Under the pieces are notes generated by a model, which saw only the letters and a program-made list of their open reading frames with translations, had not been told where the DNA came from and did not search any database. 64,000 bases of DNA, from contig NZ_JAPYPC010000011.1 in assembly GCF_029937855.1 (NCBI RefSeq), forward strand, positions 1 through 64,000, read 5' to 3'. Every line of letters starts with the position of its first letter. The first letter of the stretch is position 1. Shown here in pieces: positions 47,315 through 55,549 of the stretch. The translations under genes were made by a program, and so were the position numbers. Source of the stretch: Christiangramia sp. Lineage in GTDB: Bacteria; Bacteroidota; Bacteroidia; Flavobacteriales; Flavobacteriaceae.

Positions 47315-47363
47315 TTGTAAGCGTTTTATTGATTATTAATGTTGAGAAAGTTTAATATATTCA

Positions 47364-47407
47364 CAATCCTTAATTTTTTGAGAGAAATTAGGGATTGCTT
47401 TTTTTTC
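47364..47407 (+). terminator. Strong terminator after the flavodoxin-like gene
   Basis: CAATCCtTAATTT pairs with AAATTAgGGATTG (13 bp, one T-G wobble), followed by a run of T. Confidence 0.85.
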
Positions 47408-47540
47408 TTATAAGTTGGTTGAAAAAACCAGGATTTAAGCTTAGAGTTTAGCATCTGAAGAAAAGGTTCTTGAGGTCTATTTTTTAAAAGAAGGCTCTAT
47501 TTATCTAATTTAAATTCAGATTAACACCTTTGATATAAAA

Positions 47541-48197
47541 ATGGGCTTTTACAAAATGTTTGATTTTTTACGTCGACTCAACCGGAACAATTATAAAGAG
47601 TGGATGGATGAGCATCGAAATGAATATCATGAAGTGCGGGATTTCTATGTTGATTGGTTAAATCAATTGGATATAAAACTAGCTAAAATTGATTCAAATT
47701 ATTCACCCACTACCGGAAAGCAGGCAATAAATAGAATTAACAACAACCTTCTTTTTCATCCAAATAAACCGGTTTATAAAGACCATTTTGGAGCTGGCCT
47801 CGATAAGGAGAAAGATAAAGGGGATTTTTATATTCATATAGGAATCAATGAAAGTTTTGTAGCCGGAGGAATTTACAGGCCGAAAAAACAAATGCTAGAT
47901 AGTATTAGAGCTGCTATAGATTATAATGGTGAGGTTTTGGAAAAAATACTCCATAAAAAATCCTTTAAAGATACTTTTGGCGGATTGATGGAGGATGAAA
48001 AACTAAAAACTGCCCCTAAAGGCTTTTATCAAAACCATGAGCATATAGAACTATTGCGAAATAAGAGTTTTGCCGTAATGTCTAGCCTTAACCAAGAAGA
48101 GATTGTAAAAGATGATTTTCAGGAAAAACTTATAAGTATATATAGAGAAATGTCAGCTTTTCGTCACTACCTTAACAACGCGATAACTGTTCAATAG
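47541..48197 (+). CDS. DUF2461 domain protein
   Basis: A 218-residue DUF2461 (TIGR02453) protein: FDFLRRLNRNNYKEWMDEHR, INRINNNLLFHPNKPVYKDHFGAGLD and GGIYRPKKQMLDSIRAAIDYN are characteristic. The function of the family is unknown. It is 6 bp upstream of apt, so the two are probably co-transcribed. The next Met (residue 6) is an equally possible start. Confidence 0.88.
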   Translation: MGFYKMFDFLRRLNRNNYKEWMDEHRNEYHEVRDFYVDWLNQLDIKLAKIDSNYSPTTGKQAINRINNNLLFHPNKPVYKDHFGAGLDKEKDKGDFYIHIGINESFVAGGIYRPKKQMLDSIRAAIDYNGEVLEKILHKKSFKDTFGGLMEDEKLKTAPKGFYQNHEHIELLRNKSFAVMSSLNQEEIVKDDFQEKLISIYREMSAFRHYLNNAITVQ

Positions 48198-48203
48198 AAA
48201 TTA

Positions 48204-48719
48204 ATGGATTTAAAATCATACGTTCGTGAAATCCCCGATTTTCCTAAAAAAGGAGTGAGTTATAAAGATATTACGCCCCTTTTACTGGATCACAAGGCAA
48301 TGCAACTCGCTGTAAAACTTTTTTTAGAGAATCTGCCCAAAGGAAATATAGATAAAGTAGTTGGCATTGAATCACGGGGTTTCTTATTTGCAACGCTACT
48401 TGCCGAAAAACTGAATGCAGGTTTTATTCCCGTTCGTAAACCGGGTAAATTGCCTTATCAGGTGCATAGGGAAGTATACGAACTGGAATATGGAAAAGAT
48501 TCATTAGAAATACATGAAGATGCCATTCTAAAAGGTGAAAAGATTCTTTTACATGATGATGTACTCGCCACTGGAGGTACGGCTGCAGCCACCTGTAAAT
48601 TAATAGAAAAATGTGGCGGAGAGATCGTGCAGTGTAATTTCCTGGTAGAGTTGGAGTTCTTAAAGGGGCTAAATAAGCTGAAAAATTACAATGTGTCCTC
48701 CTTAATTAAATATCCCTAA
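48204..48719 (+). CDS. apt: Adenine phosphoribosyltransferase
   Basis: A 171-residue purine-salvage enzyme that makes AMP from adenine and PRPP. The PRPP-binding motif is HDDVLATGGTAAA. Other APRT hallmarks are IPDFPKKGVSYKDITPLL, GIESRGFLFATLLA and FIPVRKPGKLPY. The length is standard. It follows the DUF2461 gene and overlaps tail to tail with the 51-codon gene on the opposite strand. Confidence 0.96.
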   Translation: MDLKSYVREIPDFPKKGVSYKDITPLLLDHKAMQLAVKLFLENLPKGNIDKVVGIESRGFLFATLLAEKLNAGFIPVRKPGKLPYQVHREVYELEYGKDSLEIHEDAILKGEKILLHDDVLATGGTAAATCKLIEKCGGEIVQCNFLVELEFLKGLNKLKNYNVSSLIKYP

Positions 48720-48871
48720 TCCAGGGAGTTTTTTGTTACCCACAGTTTCCATCCTATAATTGCCATTTGTGCTTTGGAAGCATTCCGCAAATCAAAATCA
48801 TCCTTCTTGGAATAACTGGGGAGGACTTTTTTATTGAGTTTGGCAATTGTCTTGAAAATATGCTTTTTCAT
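48716..48871 (-). CDS. Conserved-looking 51-residue basic protein, missed by the ORF track
   Basis: The minus-strand frame starts at ATG 48871 with MKKHIFKTIAKLNKKVLPSY and ends QMAIIGWKLWVTKNSLD. It resembles short proteins seen next to apt in other flavobacteria (KxxLPSYxK and GWxxxVTxNxLD), from memory. The sequence is basic with a Trp-rich C-terminus. The function is unknown; similar entries are sometimes annotated as SsrA-binding, which the size does not support. It overlaps the apt stop by 4 bp. Confidence 0.65.
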   Translation of the reverse strand: MKKHIFKTIAKLNKKVLPSYSKKDDFDLRNASKAQMAIIGWKLWVTKNSLD

Positions 48872-48913
48872 CAATTCAACAATTAGTTATCTAATATACA
48901 ATTATAATAATGA

Positions 48914-48947
48914 TGATAAAAAGCCACTACACTAGCGGCTTTTATCA
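48914..48947. terminator. Hairpin between the BlaR1 operon and the 51-codon gene
   Basis: TGATAAAAAGCC pairs with GGCTTTTATCA (one bulge). It lies just past the end of the minus-strand BlaR1-like gene and may work as a terminator in that direction. Confidence 0.55.
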
Positions 48948-48960
48948 CAAATCATATTGT

Positions 48961-51216
48961 TTAATAGCTTCCATAATTGCTCGAAACGATAAGTTTACCA
49001 TCTTTTGTTAGGCCAATAATCACATGTGGTATACCTTCTGAGTTCTGAAAACTTGCACTGGCCATCTTCCCGTCTTTTGTTGTTGCCTTAATACTTACAG
49101 CAGTTATATCACCCTCCGAATTTCTCTTGATACCCGTAAATTCAGTTTCAATGTCTGCTCCAGATTTGATCATTTTTTTCAAATTTTTAATATTTTCTTC
49201 ATTGGAGTTTTTGTGAAGTACATACAAATCGGTTTTAACTGGATGAGATGTGTCTCCTTCAAATTTCTTAGTATAAATTTCTATCACACCATCTGAAGCC
49301 GCTTCCCCATATTTATCGGTTGCAGATGTTCCTTTTAGCACATTAATTTTTAATATGTTTTTAGGGTCGATTTTTTCCTTCTCGAAATCTCTCTTCTGAA
49401 CCTCTCCATTTAAGACGTATAAAGGATTGGATTGTTGTATAAATATTTGATCACTCGTGATCGTATTGTTGGATTCAGATATGCTTCCTGTATGTCTAGA
49501 ATTTAATTTGGTTGACTGAAAACCGATTATGTGGTCACCAGACATTTCTTTAATTTCTTCTGGGTCCTCTGTGAAAAATCCAGTTCCTGTAACTTCAACT
49601 TTCCCGGGTTTATCCTTCATCATTTCATAATCGCTCTTTTTCTGGAAACCTTCATCTTCAATACTTTTATTCTTTTTCTGTTTAGTCTTTTCTTCCGAAA
49701 CGTTCACCTGAGCATCAACTTTCATTATCCTCGATTTGCCATTTTTATCTATGATTAAATAATTCTGACTAAAATTTTTATCCGTTTCAAAAACCTGGTC
49801 ATCTGTAAATTTATCAAGTATTTTTCCTTTGCTGATATCTATAGAACCATCCTGACCACTGGAGCCGTATAAAGCAACAGATCTAATACCTGTTCTAATC
49901 TCTATAGGTCCCATGATTTTCACATATTTATTTCGAAGTTTATTAGCCTTAATGGGCTTACCCTCGATTATATAAAGTGGGTTATCACCTAGTGCCTCCA
50001 TCTGTTTATGAAGGTCTACAACTGAAATATCTGCATTTTCCAATGTTTCATAACCTATGTTGCCATCTTTATTTACAAAGATTTTGACCGGTTTAATACC
50101 ATTACTATTAGATTGATTATAAGTTCGGGTAATACCTTTAACAGGATCTGTAAGCGTGGATCTTATACTAATGATTTTCTCAGAATTAAATTTTAAGTCA
50201 AAAAATTTCAAAACCCTTCCATCTTTCTCAAAAATGTTTTCGAGTTTTTCAAGATCTTCTTCTGATGTCTTAGCATTGATTGTAATTGCCATCCCTTCCC
50301 TGGGATATTCTATTTGTGTAGAAACCTCTTTTTCAGTAGATGTTCGCACGTTTGCTTCAGTCTTCACATTAAATAGCAGCAGAAAAGCTAGCAAAACAGG
50401 CATCAGTAAGCTTAACTTCCATGCCGGACTTTGTGTGGATGATTTTTTGTTTAACATAAGGATTCGTTTTTTGATAAATGATTTGTAAAAATGATTAGTA
50501 AGTGCCGGTTTCAGGTCGGCTATAGAAACTTTTACCAGGGCATGCTGGTATTGCTTTAATTCAGCTTTTGACTTTACCGTTTCCCGGTCGGCAATAAATT
50601 CCAGGTTTTCTTCTACCGATTTTTTGTATACCCAAGCAAATGGATTGAACCATAACAGGCAACTCACCAGGTTCACCAGAAGAATATCGGCTGAATGTAG
50701 TTGTTTCGCATGCACCTTTTCGTGCTCTAAAATAAGGGCTAGGTCTTTATGGGAGTGTTGGGTTGGATTGTAAATTATATAATTAAAGAAAGAAAAGGGA
50801 AGTTGATTTTCTGACACTTCCAGATATTTTAATCCTGAATTTTTCTGAAAATCATGTGATATAATAATTTTAATGACTGTATATAGCTGAATGGAAAATC
50901 TCAATAAAAATAAGCCGGTGATGATGAAGTATAGAATTCCTGTGATCTGCCACCAGTCCACCGGAGTTTCCATAGGAATTTTGGAGGTTTCAGTAGTACC
51001 AACCAGGAAATTAAGGGATTGGGGTTTTTGCTCGATAAATACTTTCCGCGTAAAATAGATAAAAGGTAAGATTGTAGCGGTAATGATCCCGTAAGCTAAA
51101 TACTTCCTGTTTAGCTGGAAAGAAGTTTCCTTTTTGAGAAGCAACAAATAACCCAGATAAAAAATTCCTAGCAGGGCAGAGGCTTTTAAGAGATAAATAA
51201 TAATACTTTCCATCAT
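48961..51216 (-). CDS. BlaR1-type M56 membrane metalloprotease with TonB-plug-like periplasmic repeats
   Basis: A 751-residue sensor protease. The N-terminal membrane part (about 1-290) has several helices and the zinc motif LEHEKVHAKQ (HEXXH). The rest is not a beta-lactamase-like sensor. Two segments look like TonB-receptor plug domains: NPLYIIEGKPIKANKL...SVALYGSSGQDGSIDI and NPLYVLNGEVQKRDF...INVLKGTSATDKYGEAASDGVIEIYTKK. In BlaR1 systems the protease inactivates the BlaI repressor on sensing a cell-wall signal; the signal here is unknown. It overlaps the BlaI gene by 4 bp. Confidence 0.88.
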   Translation of the reverse strand: MMESIIIYLLKASALLGIFYLGYLLLLKKETSFQLNRKYLAYGIITATILPFIYFTRKVFIEQKPQSLNFLVGTTETSKIPMETPVDWWQITGILYFIITGLFLLRFSIQLYTVIKIIISHDFQKNSGLKYLEVSENQLPFSFFNYIIYNPTQHSHKDLALILEHEKVHAKQLHSADILLVNLVSCLLWFNPFAWVYKKSVEENLEFIADRETVKSKAELKQYQHALVKVSIADLKPALTNHFYKSFIKKRILMLNKKSSTQSPAWKLSLLMPVLLAFLLLFNVKTEANVRTSTEKEVSTQIEYPREGMAITINAKTSEEDLEKLENIFEKDGRVLKFFDLKFNSEKIISIRSTLTDPVKGITRTYNQSNSNGIKPVKIFVNKDGNIGYETLENADISVVDLHKQMEALGDNPLYIIEGKPIKANKLRNKYVKIMGPIEIRTGIRSVALYGSSGQDGSIDISKGKILDKFTDDQVFETDKNFSQNYLIIDKNGKSRIMKVDAQVNVSEEKTKQKKNKSIEDEGFQKKSDYEMMKDKPGKVEVTGTGFFTEDPEEIKEMSGDHIIGFQSTKLNSRHTGSISESNNTITSDQIFIQQSNPLYVLNGEVQKRDFEKEKIDPKNILKINVLKGTSATDKYGEAASDGVIEIYTKKFEGDTSHPVKTDLYVLHKNSNEENIKNLKKMIKSGADIETEFTGIKRNSEGDITAVSIKATTKDGKMASASFQNSEGIPHVIIGLTKDGKLIVSSNYGSY

Positions 51217-51575
51217 TTCTTTTCTTTTTCGATGATGTCCAAAATTTCACGTAGTTCCTCTGCACTAATTTTCTCCTCCCTGGCAAAATAGGAAACTACA
51301 TTTTTGAAAGAGTTGTCAAAAAAGCGCTTGGTGGCCATATTCATAAATTGCTTTCTGTATTTTTCCTTGCTTATAATAGGAAAATACTGATGAGTCTTTC
51401 CGTAGGCTTTATGTGAAACATAACCTTTCTCCTCCAGATTTCGAATAATTGTAGAAACGGTATTGTAATGCAGTTTTTGATCTTTTAACTCGGGAAGCAC
51501 CTCTTTTACAAAAGCTTTTTCAAGCTGCCAAAGCACTCTCATAATCTCTTCTTCTTTGTTAGTCAGTTTCTCCAT
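51213..51575 (-). CDS. BlaI/MecI-type winged-helix repressor
   Basis: A 120-residue Penicillinase_R protein: MEKLTNKEEEIMRVLWQLEKA is helix 1 and VSTIIRNLEEKGYVSHKAYGKTHQYFPII the recognition helix and wing. It represses its own operon until cleaved or displaced via the adjacent M56 protease. The dyad AACTAC-N4-GTAGTT 56 bp upstream is a likely operator. No beta-lactamase gene is nearby. Confidence 0.92.
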   Translation of the reverse strand: MEKLTNKEEEIMRVLWQLEKAFVKEVLPELKDQKLHYNTVSTIIRNLEEKGYVSHKAYGKTHQYFPIISKEKYRKQFMNMATKRFFDNSFKNVVSYFAREEKISAEELREILDIIEKEKK

Positions 51576-51630
51576 TTATTTGCATTTTAAATTTTCCAAT
51601 TCTCAAATATAACGAAAAAAATAGTTTAAA

Positions 51631-51646
51631 AACTACAAACGTAGTT
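51631..51646. promoter_or_regulatory. Candidate BlaI operator AACTAC-AAAC-GTAGTT
   Basis: A perfect dyad with 6-bp arms in the divergent 129-bp region. Its TACA/CGTA core is like the BlaI/MecI TACA-N2-TGTA boxes. It lies upstream of both blaI and the antiporter gene. Confidence 0.55.
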
Positions 51647-51682
51647 GTGTTTTAATCTAGCACTTTTTTAAAGCATTTCTCC

Positions 51683-51690
51683 TATCTTCG
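51683..51690 (+). promoter_or_regulatory. -7 box TATCTTCG for the antiporter gene
   Basis: One mismatch from TAnnTTTG, 15 bp before the ATG at 51705. Confidence 0.4.
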
Positions 51691-51704
51691 CCAAAAATTG
51701 TTGC

Positions 51705-52649
51705 ATGAGCATTGTATTTCTATTGATTGGTTTTGTGTTGCTGGTAATAGGAGGGGAGTTTCTGGTAAGATCTTCCGTTGCCCTTTCATTAAAGCTAAAC
51801 ATTTCCAGAATGGTCATTGGGCTAACAGTGGTATCTTTTGCTACGTCTGCTCCTGAACTATTGGTAAGCTTACAGGCGGCGATTGAGGGTTTTTCTGATA
51901 TCTCCCTGGGGAATGTAATTGGCTCCAATATTGCCAATATTGGTTTGGTGCTGGGCTTAACGGCAATGGTATCTCCATTGATGGTAGATCGTGATTTCTA
52001 TAGGATTAACTGGCCAACCATGATGATTTTTTCTATCGTGCTCTATTTTTTTCTGTTAAGCAATAATGAATTATCCCGAATAGAAGGCGTAGCATTATTA
52101 ATAGGACTGGTTGCTTACCTGTTCCTACTTATAAAACGTTCCCGAAGAAAAGACAAGGTCATTGCAGAAGAAGTTGATGTATCACTTCGAAATGTAAGCG
52201 GATTTAAATTGACTATCTGGCTCCTTATTGGGATTGTTGCTCTTTGGGGTGGGTCTGAATTGTTGGTTAAAGGAGCTGTAGATTTGGCAACAAAACTAGG
52301 AATCAGTGAACGGGTAGTATCGGTTACCGTTATTGCGGTAGGAACCAGTGTGCCAGAGCTTGCCGCTTCCCTTATTGCCGCGGTAAAAAAAGAAAAAGCA
52401 ATTTCCCTGGGGAATTTAATAGGTTCCAATATCTTCAATATTGCATCGGTACTTGGGTTAACTGCTGTTATCAAACCTATTGTAGTTCAATCCTCCGCAA
52501 TTTTAACCAATGACATGTTCTGGATGCTTGGGATCGCTTTTATTTTGCTGCCTATGCTTTTAATCCCAAAATTCTCTGAAATGGGAAGGAAAGAAGGTTT
52601 TGCATTGCTTGCAGGTTATACCGTTTTTATTCTCCTAACTATTATGTAA
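51705..52649 (+). CDS. CaCA-family Ca2+/Na+ (cation) antiporter
   Basis: A 314-residue YrbG-like antiporter with about ten helices in two inverted repeats. Each repeat holds an alpha motif: VVSFATSAPELLVSLQAA with SLGNVIGSNIANIGLVLG, and IAVGTSVPELAASLIAAV with SLGNLIGSNIFNIASVLG. It exchanges Ca2+ for Na+ or H+ across the inner membrane. It is divergent from blaI and shares the dyad at 51631. There is no signal peptide, as usual. Confidence 0.93.
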   Translation: MSIVFLLIGFVLLVIGGEFLVRSSVALSLKLNISRMVIGLTVVSFATSAPELLVSLQAAIEGFSDISLGNVIGSNIANIGLVLGLTAMVSPLMVDRDFYRINWPTMMIFSIVLYFFLLSNNELSRIEGVALLIGLVAYLFLLIKRSRRKDKVIAEEVDVSLRNVSGFKLTIWLLIGIVALWGGSELLVKGAVDLATKLGISERVVSVTVIAVGTSVPELAASLIAAVKKEKAISLGNLIGSNIFNIASVLGLTAVIKPIVVQSSAILTNDMFWMLGIAFILLPMLLIPKFSEMGRKEGFALLAGYTVFILLTIM

Positions 52650-52699
52650 ACTGCCATTCTAAAAATGGCTTATAATTTTTTTCAGTAGTGTCTGATAAA

Positions 52700-52878
52700 A
52701 TTTAAAGAACGAACCTGAACAGAATTTTCAATAGTTCAGAGCTTTTAACTATTCCCTATACCCCGCTTTTACACATTTTATAATTATAGTATTTATTGAA
52801 AGACACAATTTCCAACTTCTTTTGGTTATCAGTTAGTTAAGTTCAGGTCTAACTCCTTATGTCTAAAGTGAGGCGGTC
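52700..52878 (+). ncRNA. Structured intergenic element, copy B
   Basis: The plus-strand partner of copy A at 46392-46551, inverted relative to it. The first hairpin is CTGAAC...GTTCAG, differing at a paired position from copy A, as expected for conserved pairing. The second is AGTTA...TAACT. A further stem GTCTGGTT-TCTTC-AACCGGAC (about 52876-52896) lies at the end. The rest of the 590-bp gap before glnA has no gene. Confidence 0.35.
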
Positions 52879-53196
52879 TGGTTTCTTCAACCGGACATAA
52901 GTCAATTTTTATGCAATTCATATAGAAAGTACTTCTGCATAAATTTCCTTTAAAAGGAATGTTTCAAAATTTTTTTCTGATCATCTTAAATATCAGGAGA
53001 TAGTATTCAGGCTATTTATCGAAAAAATAATCTTTTTTTGAATCTTTAGGTTATAATCGGTTTATGACATTCGTAATATATGGCTTCTTTTCACATCGGT
53101 TTTTATGAACTGTTAAAAAACAGGGGTTCTTCTTAATAAAATCCTATTTATTTATTTTTAGCCCCTTTATTCTTATGGGGTAATTATTAATTTACA

Positions 53197-53204
53197 TACA
53201 TTTG
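53197..53204 (+). promoter_or_regulatory. -7 box TACATTTG for glnA
   Basis: An exact TAnnTTTG match 35 bp before the ATG. An inverted repeat CCCC-N11-GGGG (53162-53180) lies just upstream and may bind a regulator. Confidence 0.5.
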
Positions 53205-53238
53205 TCGCGTAAATTTTAAAAATCTTAATTTAGAATAT

Positions 53239-55425
53239 ATGCCAACTTTACGATTTCAAGCTTTAAAGGAAACACTTAACCGCAAACCAGTTAAGATCGA
53301 AGAACCTGCAAGAAGATCAGAAATTTTCTCCAGTAATGTTTTTAATGAAACGGTGATGCGCCAGTTTCTTACCAAGGAGGCTTTTGAAAATGTAACTGAA
53401 GCCATGCGTACCGGGAAGAAAATTGACCGTAATGTAGCCGATCACATTTCTACCGGAATGAAAGAATGGGCGATTTCTAAGGGAGTTACCCATTATACTC
53501 ATTGGTTTCAACCTTTAACAGGAACTACCGCTGAAAAACACGATTCTTTTTTCGAACCTTTATCTGAAGGTCTTGCTATTGAGAAATTTGGAGGTAGTCA
53601 GTTAGTGCAACAGGAACCAGATGCTTCCAGTTTTCCAAGTGGAGGTATTAGAAATACTTTTGAAGCACGTGGTTATACCGCATGGGACCCAACATCTCCT
53701 GCTTTTATCTGGGGAACCACATTATGCATTCCAACAATTTTTGTTTCCTATACGGGAGAAGCACTGGATAATAAGACTCCTTTACTAAGAGCGCTTCAGG
53801 CGGTAGATAATGCTGCCACCAATGTTGCTAAATATTTTGATAAAAACGTTAAGAAAGTGAATGCCACCCTTGGATGGGAGCAGGAGTATTTTCTTATAGA
53901 TTCTGCACTTGTTGCTTCACGACCAGATATAACCCTTACAGGTAGAACCCTTCTGGGACATTCTCCTGCAAAAGGACAGCAATTGGATGATCACTATTTT
54001 GGATCTATTCCTTCCCGGGCTATTGCTTTTATGATGGATCTTGAGATCGAATGTATGAAATTGGGGATACCGGTTAAAACCCGTCATAACGAAGTAGCAC
54101 CTAATCAGTTTGAGCTGGCACCTATTTTTGAAGAGGCTAACCTCGCAGTAGATCATAATTCATTAATTATGGATGTGATGAAAAAAGTTGGGGAAAGACA
54201 TAATTTAAGTGTCTTGATGCATGAAAAACCATTCGCCGGGATTAACGGTAGTGGAAAGCATAACAACTGGTCTTTAGCTACAGATACTGGAACAAACCTG
54301 CTTTCTCCTGGCTCAACCCCTATGAAGAACCTGCAATTCTTAACTTTCTTTATAAACACTATTAAAGCCGTTTATGATAATGAAGAATTGTTGAGGGCTT
54401 GCATCGCGAGTGCATCTAACGATCATCGTTTAGGTGCCAATGAAGCACCACCGGCAATTATTTCTGTATTTATAGGTTCACAACTAACGAAAGTTCTGGA
54501 TGAGCTTGAAAAGGTGACAGATGGTAAACTTTCTCCCCAGGAAAAAACAGATCTAAAATTAAATGTAGTAGGCAAGATTCCGGAAATTTTGCGTGATAAT
54601 ACCGATAGAAACCGTACTTCTTCTTTTGCCTTTACCGGGAACAAATTTGAATTCCGCGCCGTTGGTTCTCTTGCGAATTGTGCAAACGCTATGACCGTGC
54701 TGAACAGTATCGTGGCAAAGCAGCTTAAAGACTTTAAAGTAGAAGTAGATAAGTTAATCAAGGACAAGAAGATGAAGAAGGATGATGCGATCTTTAATGT
54801 TCTTAGAGAATATATCAAAAAATCCAAAAAGATCCGGTTTGAAGGTGATGGTTACGGCGAAGCATGGGAAAAGGAAGCAGAAAAACGTGGCTTAAGTAAT
54901 AACCGTACTACTCCGCAAGCTTTAAAAGCTCAGGTTAGCAAGAAGACCATCGCTTTATATAAAGAATTAGAGGTAATGAACCAAACAGAGGTCGAAGCTC
55001 GCCATGAGATCGAACTCGAGGAGTATGCGATGAGGATCCAGATTGAAGGTCGTATTCTTGGAGATATTGCCAGAAATCATGTGATACCTACCGCAGTTCG
55101 TTACCAGAATATCCTTATTGAGAATGTGCGTGGATTAAAGGAAATCTATACAGATGATTTTACGCGCCATGCTAAAGAGCAATTAGAGCTTATAGAAGGT
55201 ATCTCTGCTCACATCGCTAGCATCAACTCTAATGTAAATGCTATGATCGAAGCCAGAAAGATTGCTAATAAATTAGAGGAGGCTGAAGAAAAAGCTTTTG
55301 CTTATTGTGATGATGTAAAACCTTATTTTGAAGAGATAAGATATCATTGTGACAAGTTAGAGTTATTAATAGATGATGAACTTTGGCCATTAGCCAAGTA
55401 CAGAGAGCTATTGTTTACGAGATAG
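53239..55425 (+). CDS. glnA: Glutamine synthetase, type III
   Basis: A 728-residue GSIII, the Bacteroidetes-type enzyme that joins ammonia to glutamate using ATP, central to nitrogen assimilation. The length and the motifs THWFQPLTGTTAEKHDSF, GWEQEYFLID, RHNEVAPNQFELAP, HEKPFAGINGSGKHNNWS and FRAVGSLANC match the family (also called glnN). The gene is single, with its own -7 box, and is closed by the hairpin at 55451. Confidence 0.97.
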   Translation: MPTLRFQALKETLNRKPVKIEEPARRSEIFSSNVFNETVMRQFLTKEAFENVTEAMRTGKKIDRNVADHISTGMKEWAISKGVTHYTHWFQPLTGTTAEKHDSFFEPLSEGLAIEKFGGSQLVQQEPDASSFPSGGIRNTFEARGYTAWDPTSPAFIWGTTLCIPTIFVSYTGEALDNKTPLLRALQAVDNAATNVAKYFDKNVKKVNATLGWEQEYFLIDSALVASRPDITLTGRTLLGHSPAKGQQLDDHYFGSIPSRAIAFMMDLEIECMKLGIPVKTRHNEVAPNQFELAPIFEEANLAVDHNSLIMDVMKKVGERHNLSVLMHEKPFAGINGSGKHNNWSLATDTGTNLLSPGSTPMKNLQFLTFFINTIKAVYDNEELLRACIASASNDHRLGANEAPPAIISVFIGSQLTKVLDELEKVTDGKLSPQEKTDLKLNVVGKIPEILRDNTDRNRTSSFAFTGNKFEFRAVGSLANCANAMTVLNSIVAKQLKDFKVEVDKLIKDKKMKKDDAIFNVLREYIKKSKKIRFEGDGYGEAWEKEAEKRGLSNNRTTPQALKAQVSKKTIALYKELEVMNQTEVEARHEIELEEYAMRIQIEGRILGDIARNHVIPTAVRYQNILIENVRGLKEIYTDDFTRHAKEQLELIEGISAHIASINSNVNAMIEARKIANKLEEAEEKAFAYCDDVKPYFEEIRYHCDKLELLIDDELWPLAKYRELLFTR

Positions 55426-55450
55426 ATTATTTAAAATCGAATTATTTACT

Positions 55451-55480
55451 AAAGCCACGCCCAAAAGCGTGGCTTTTTTC
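55451..55480 (+). terminator. Terminator after glnA
   Basis: AAAGCCACGC-N6-GCGTGGCTTT with a T tract. Confidence 0.9.
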
Positions 55481-55522
55481 TTTAAAATTTACCGATTATT
55501 TACCAAAACTGTTTAAACTAAT

Positions 55523-55530
55523 TATCTTTG
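55523..55530 (+). promoter_or_regulatory. -7 box TATCTTTG for purM
   Basis: An exact TAnnTTTG match 19 bp before the ATG at 55550. Confidence 0.5.
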
Positions 55531-55549
55531 AGGTCTCTAAGAAAAAATA

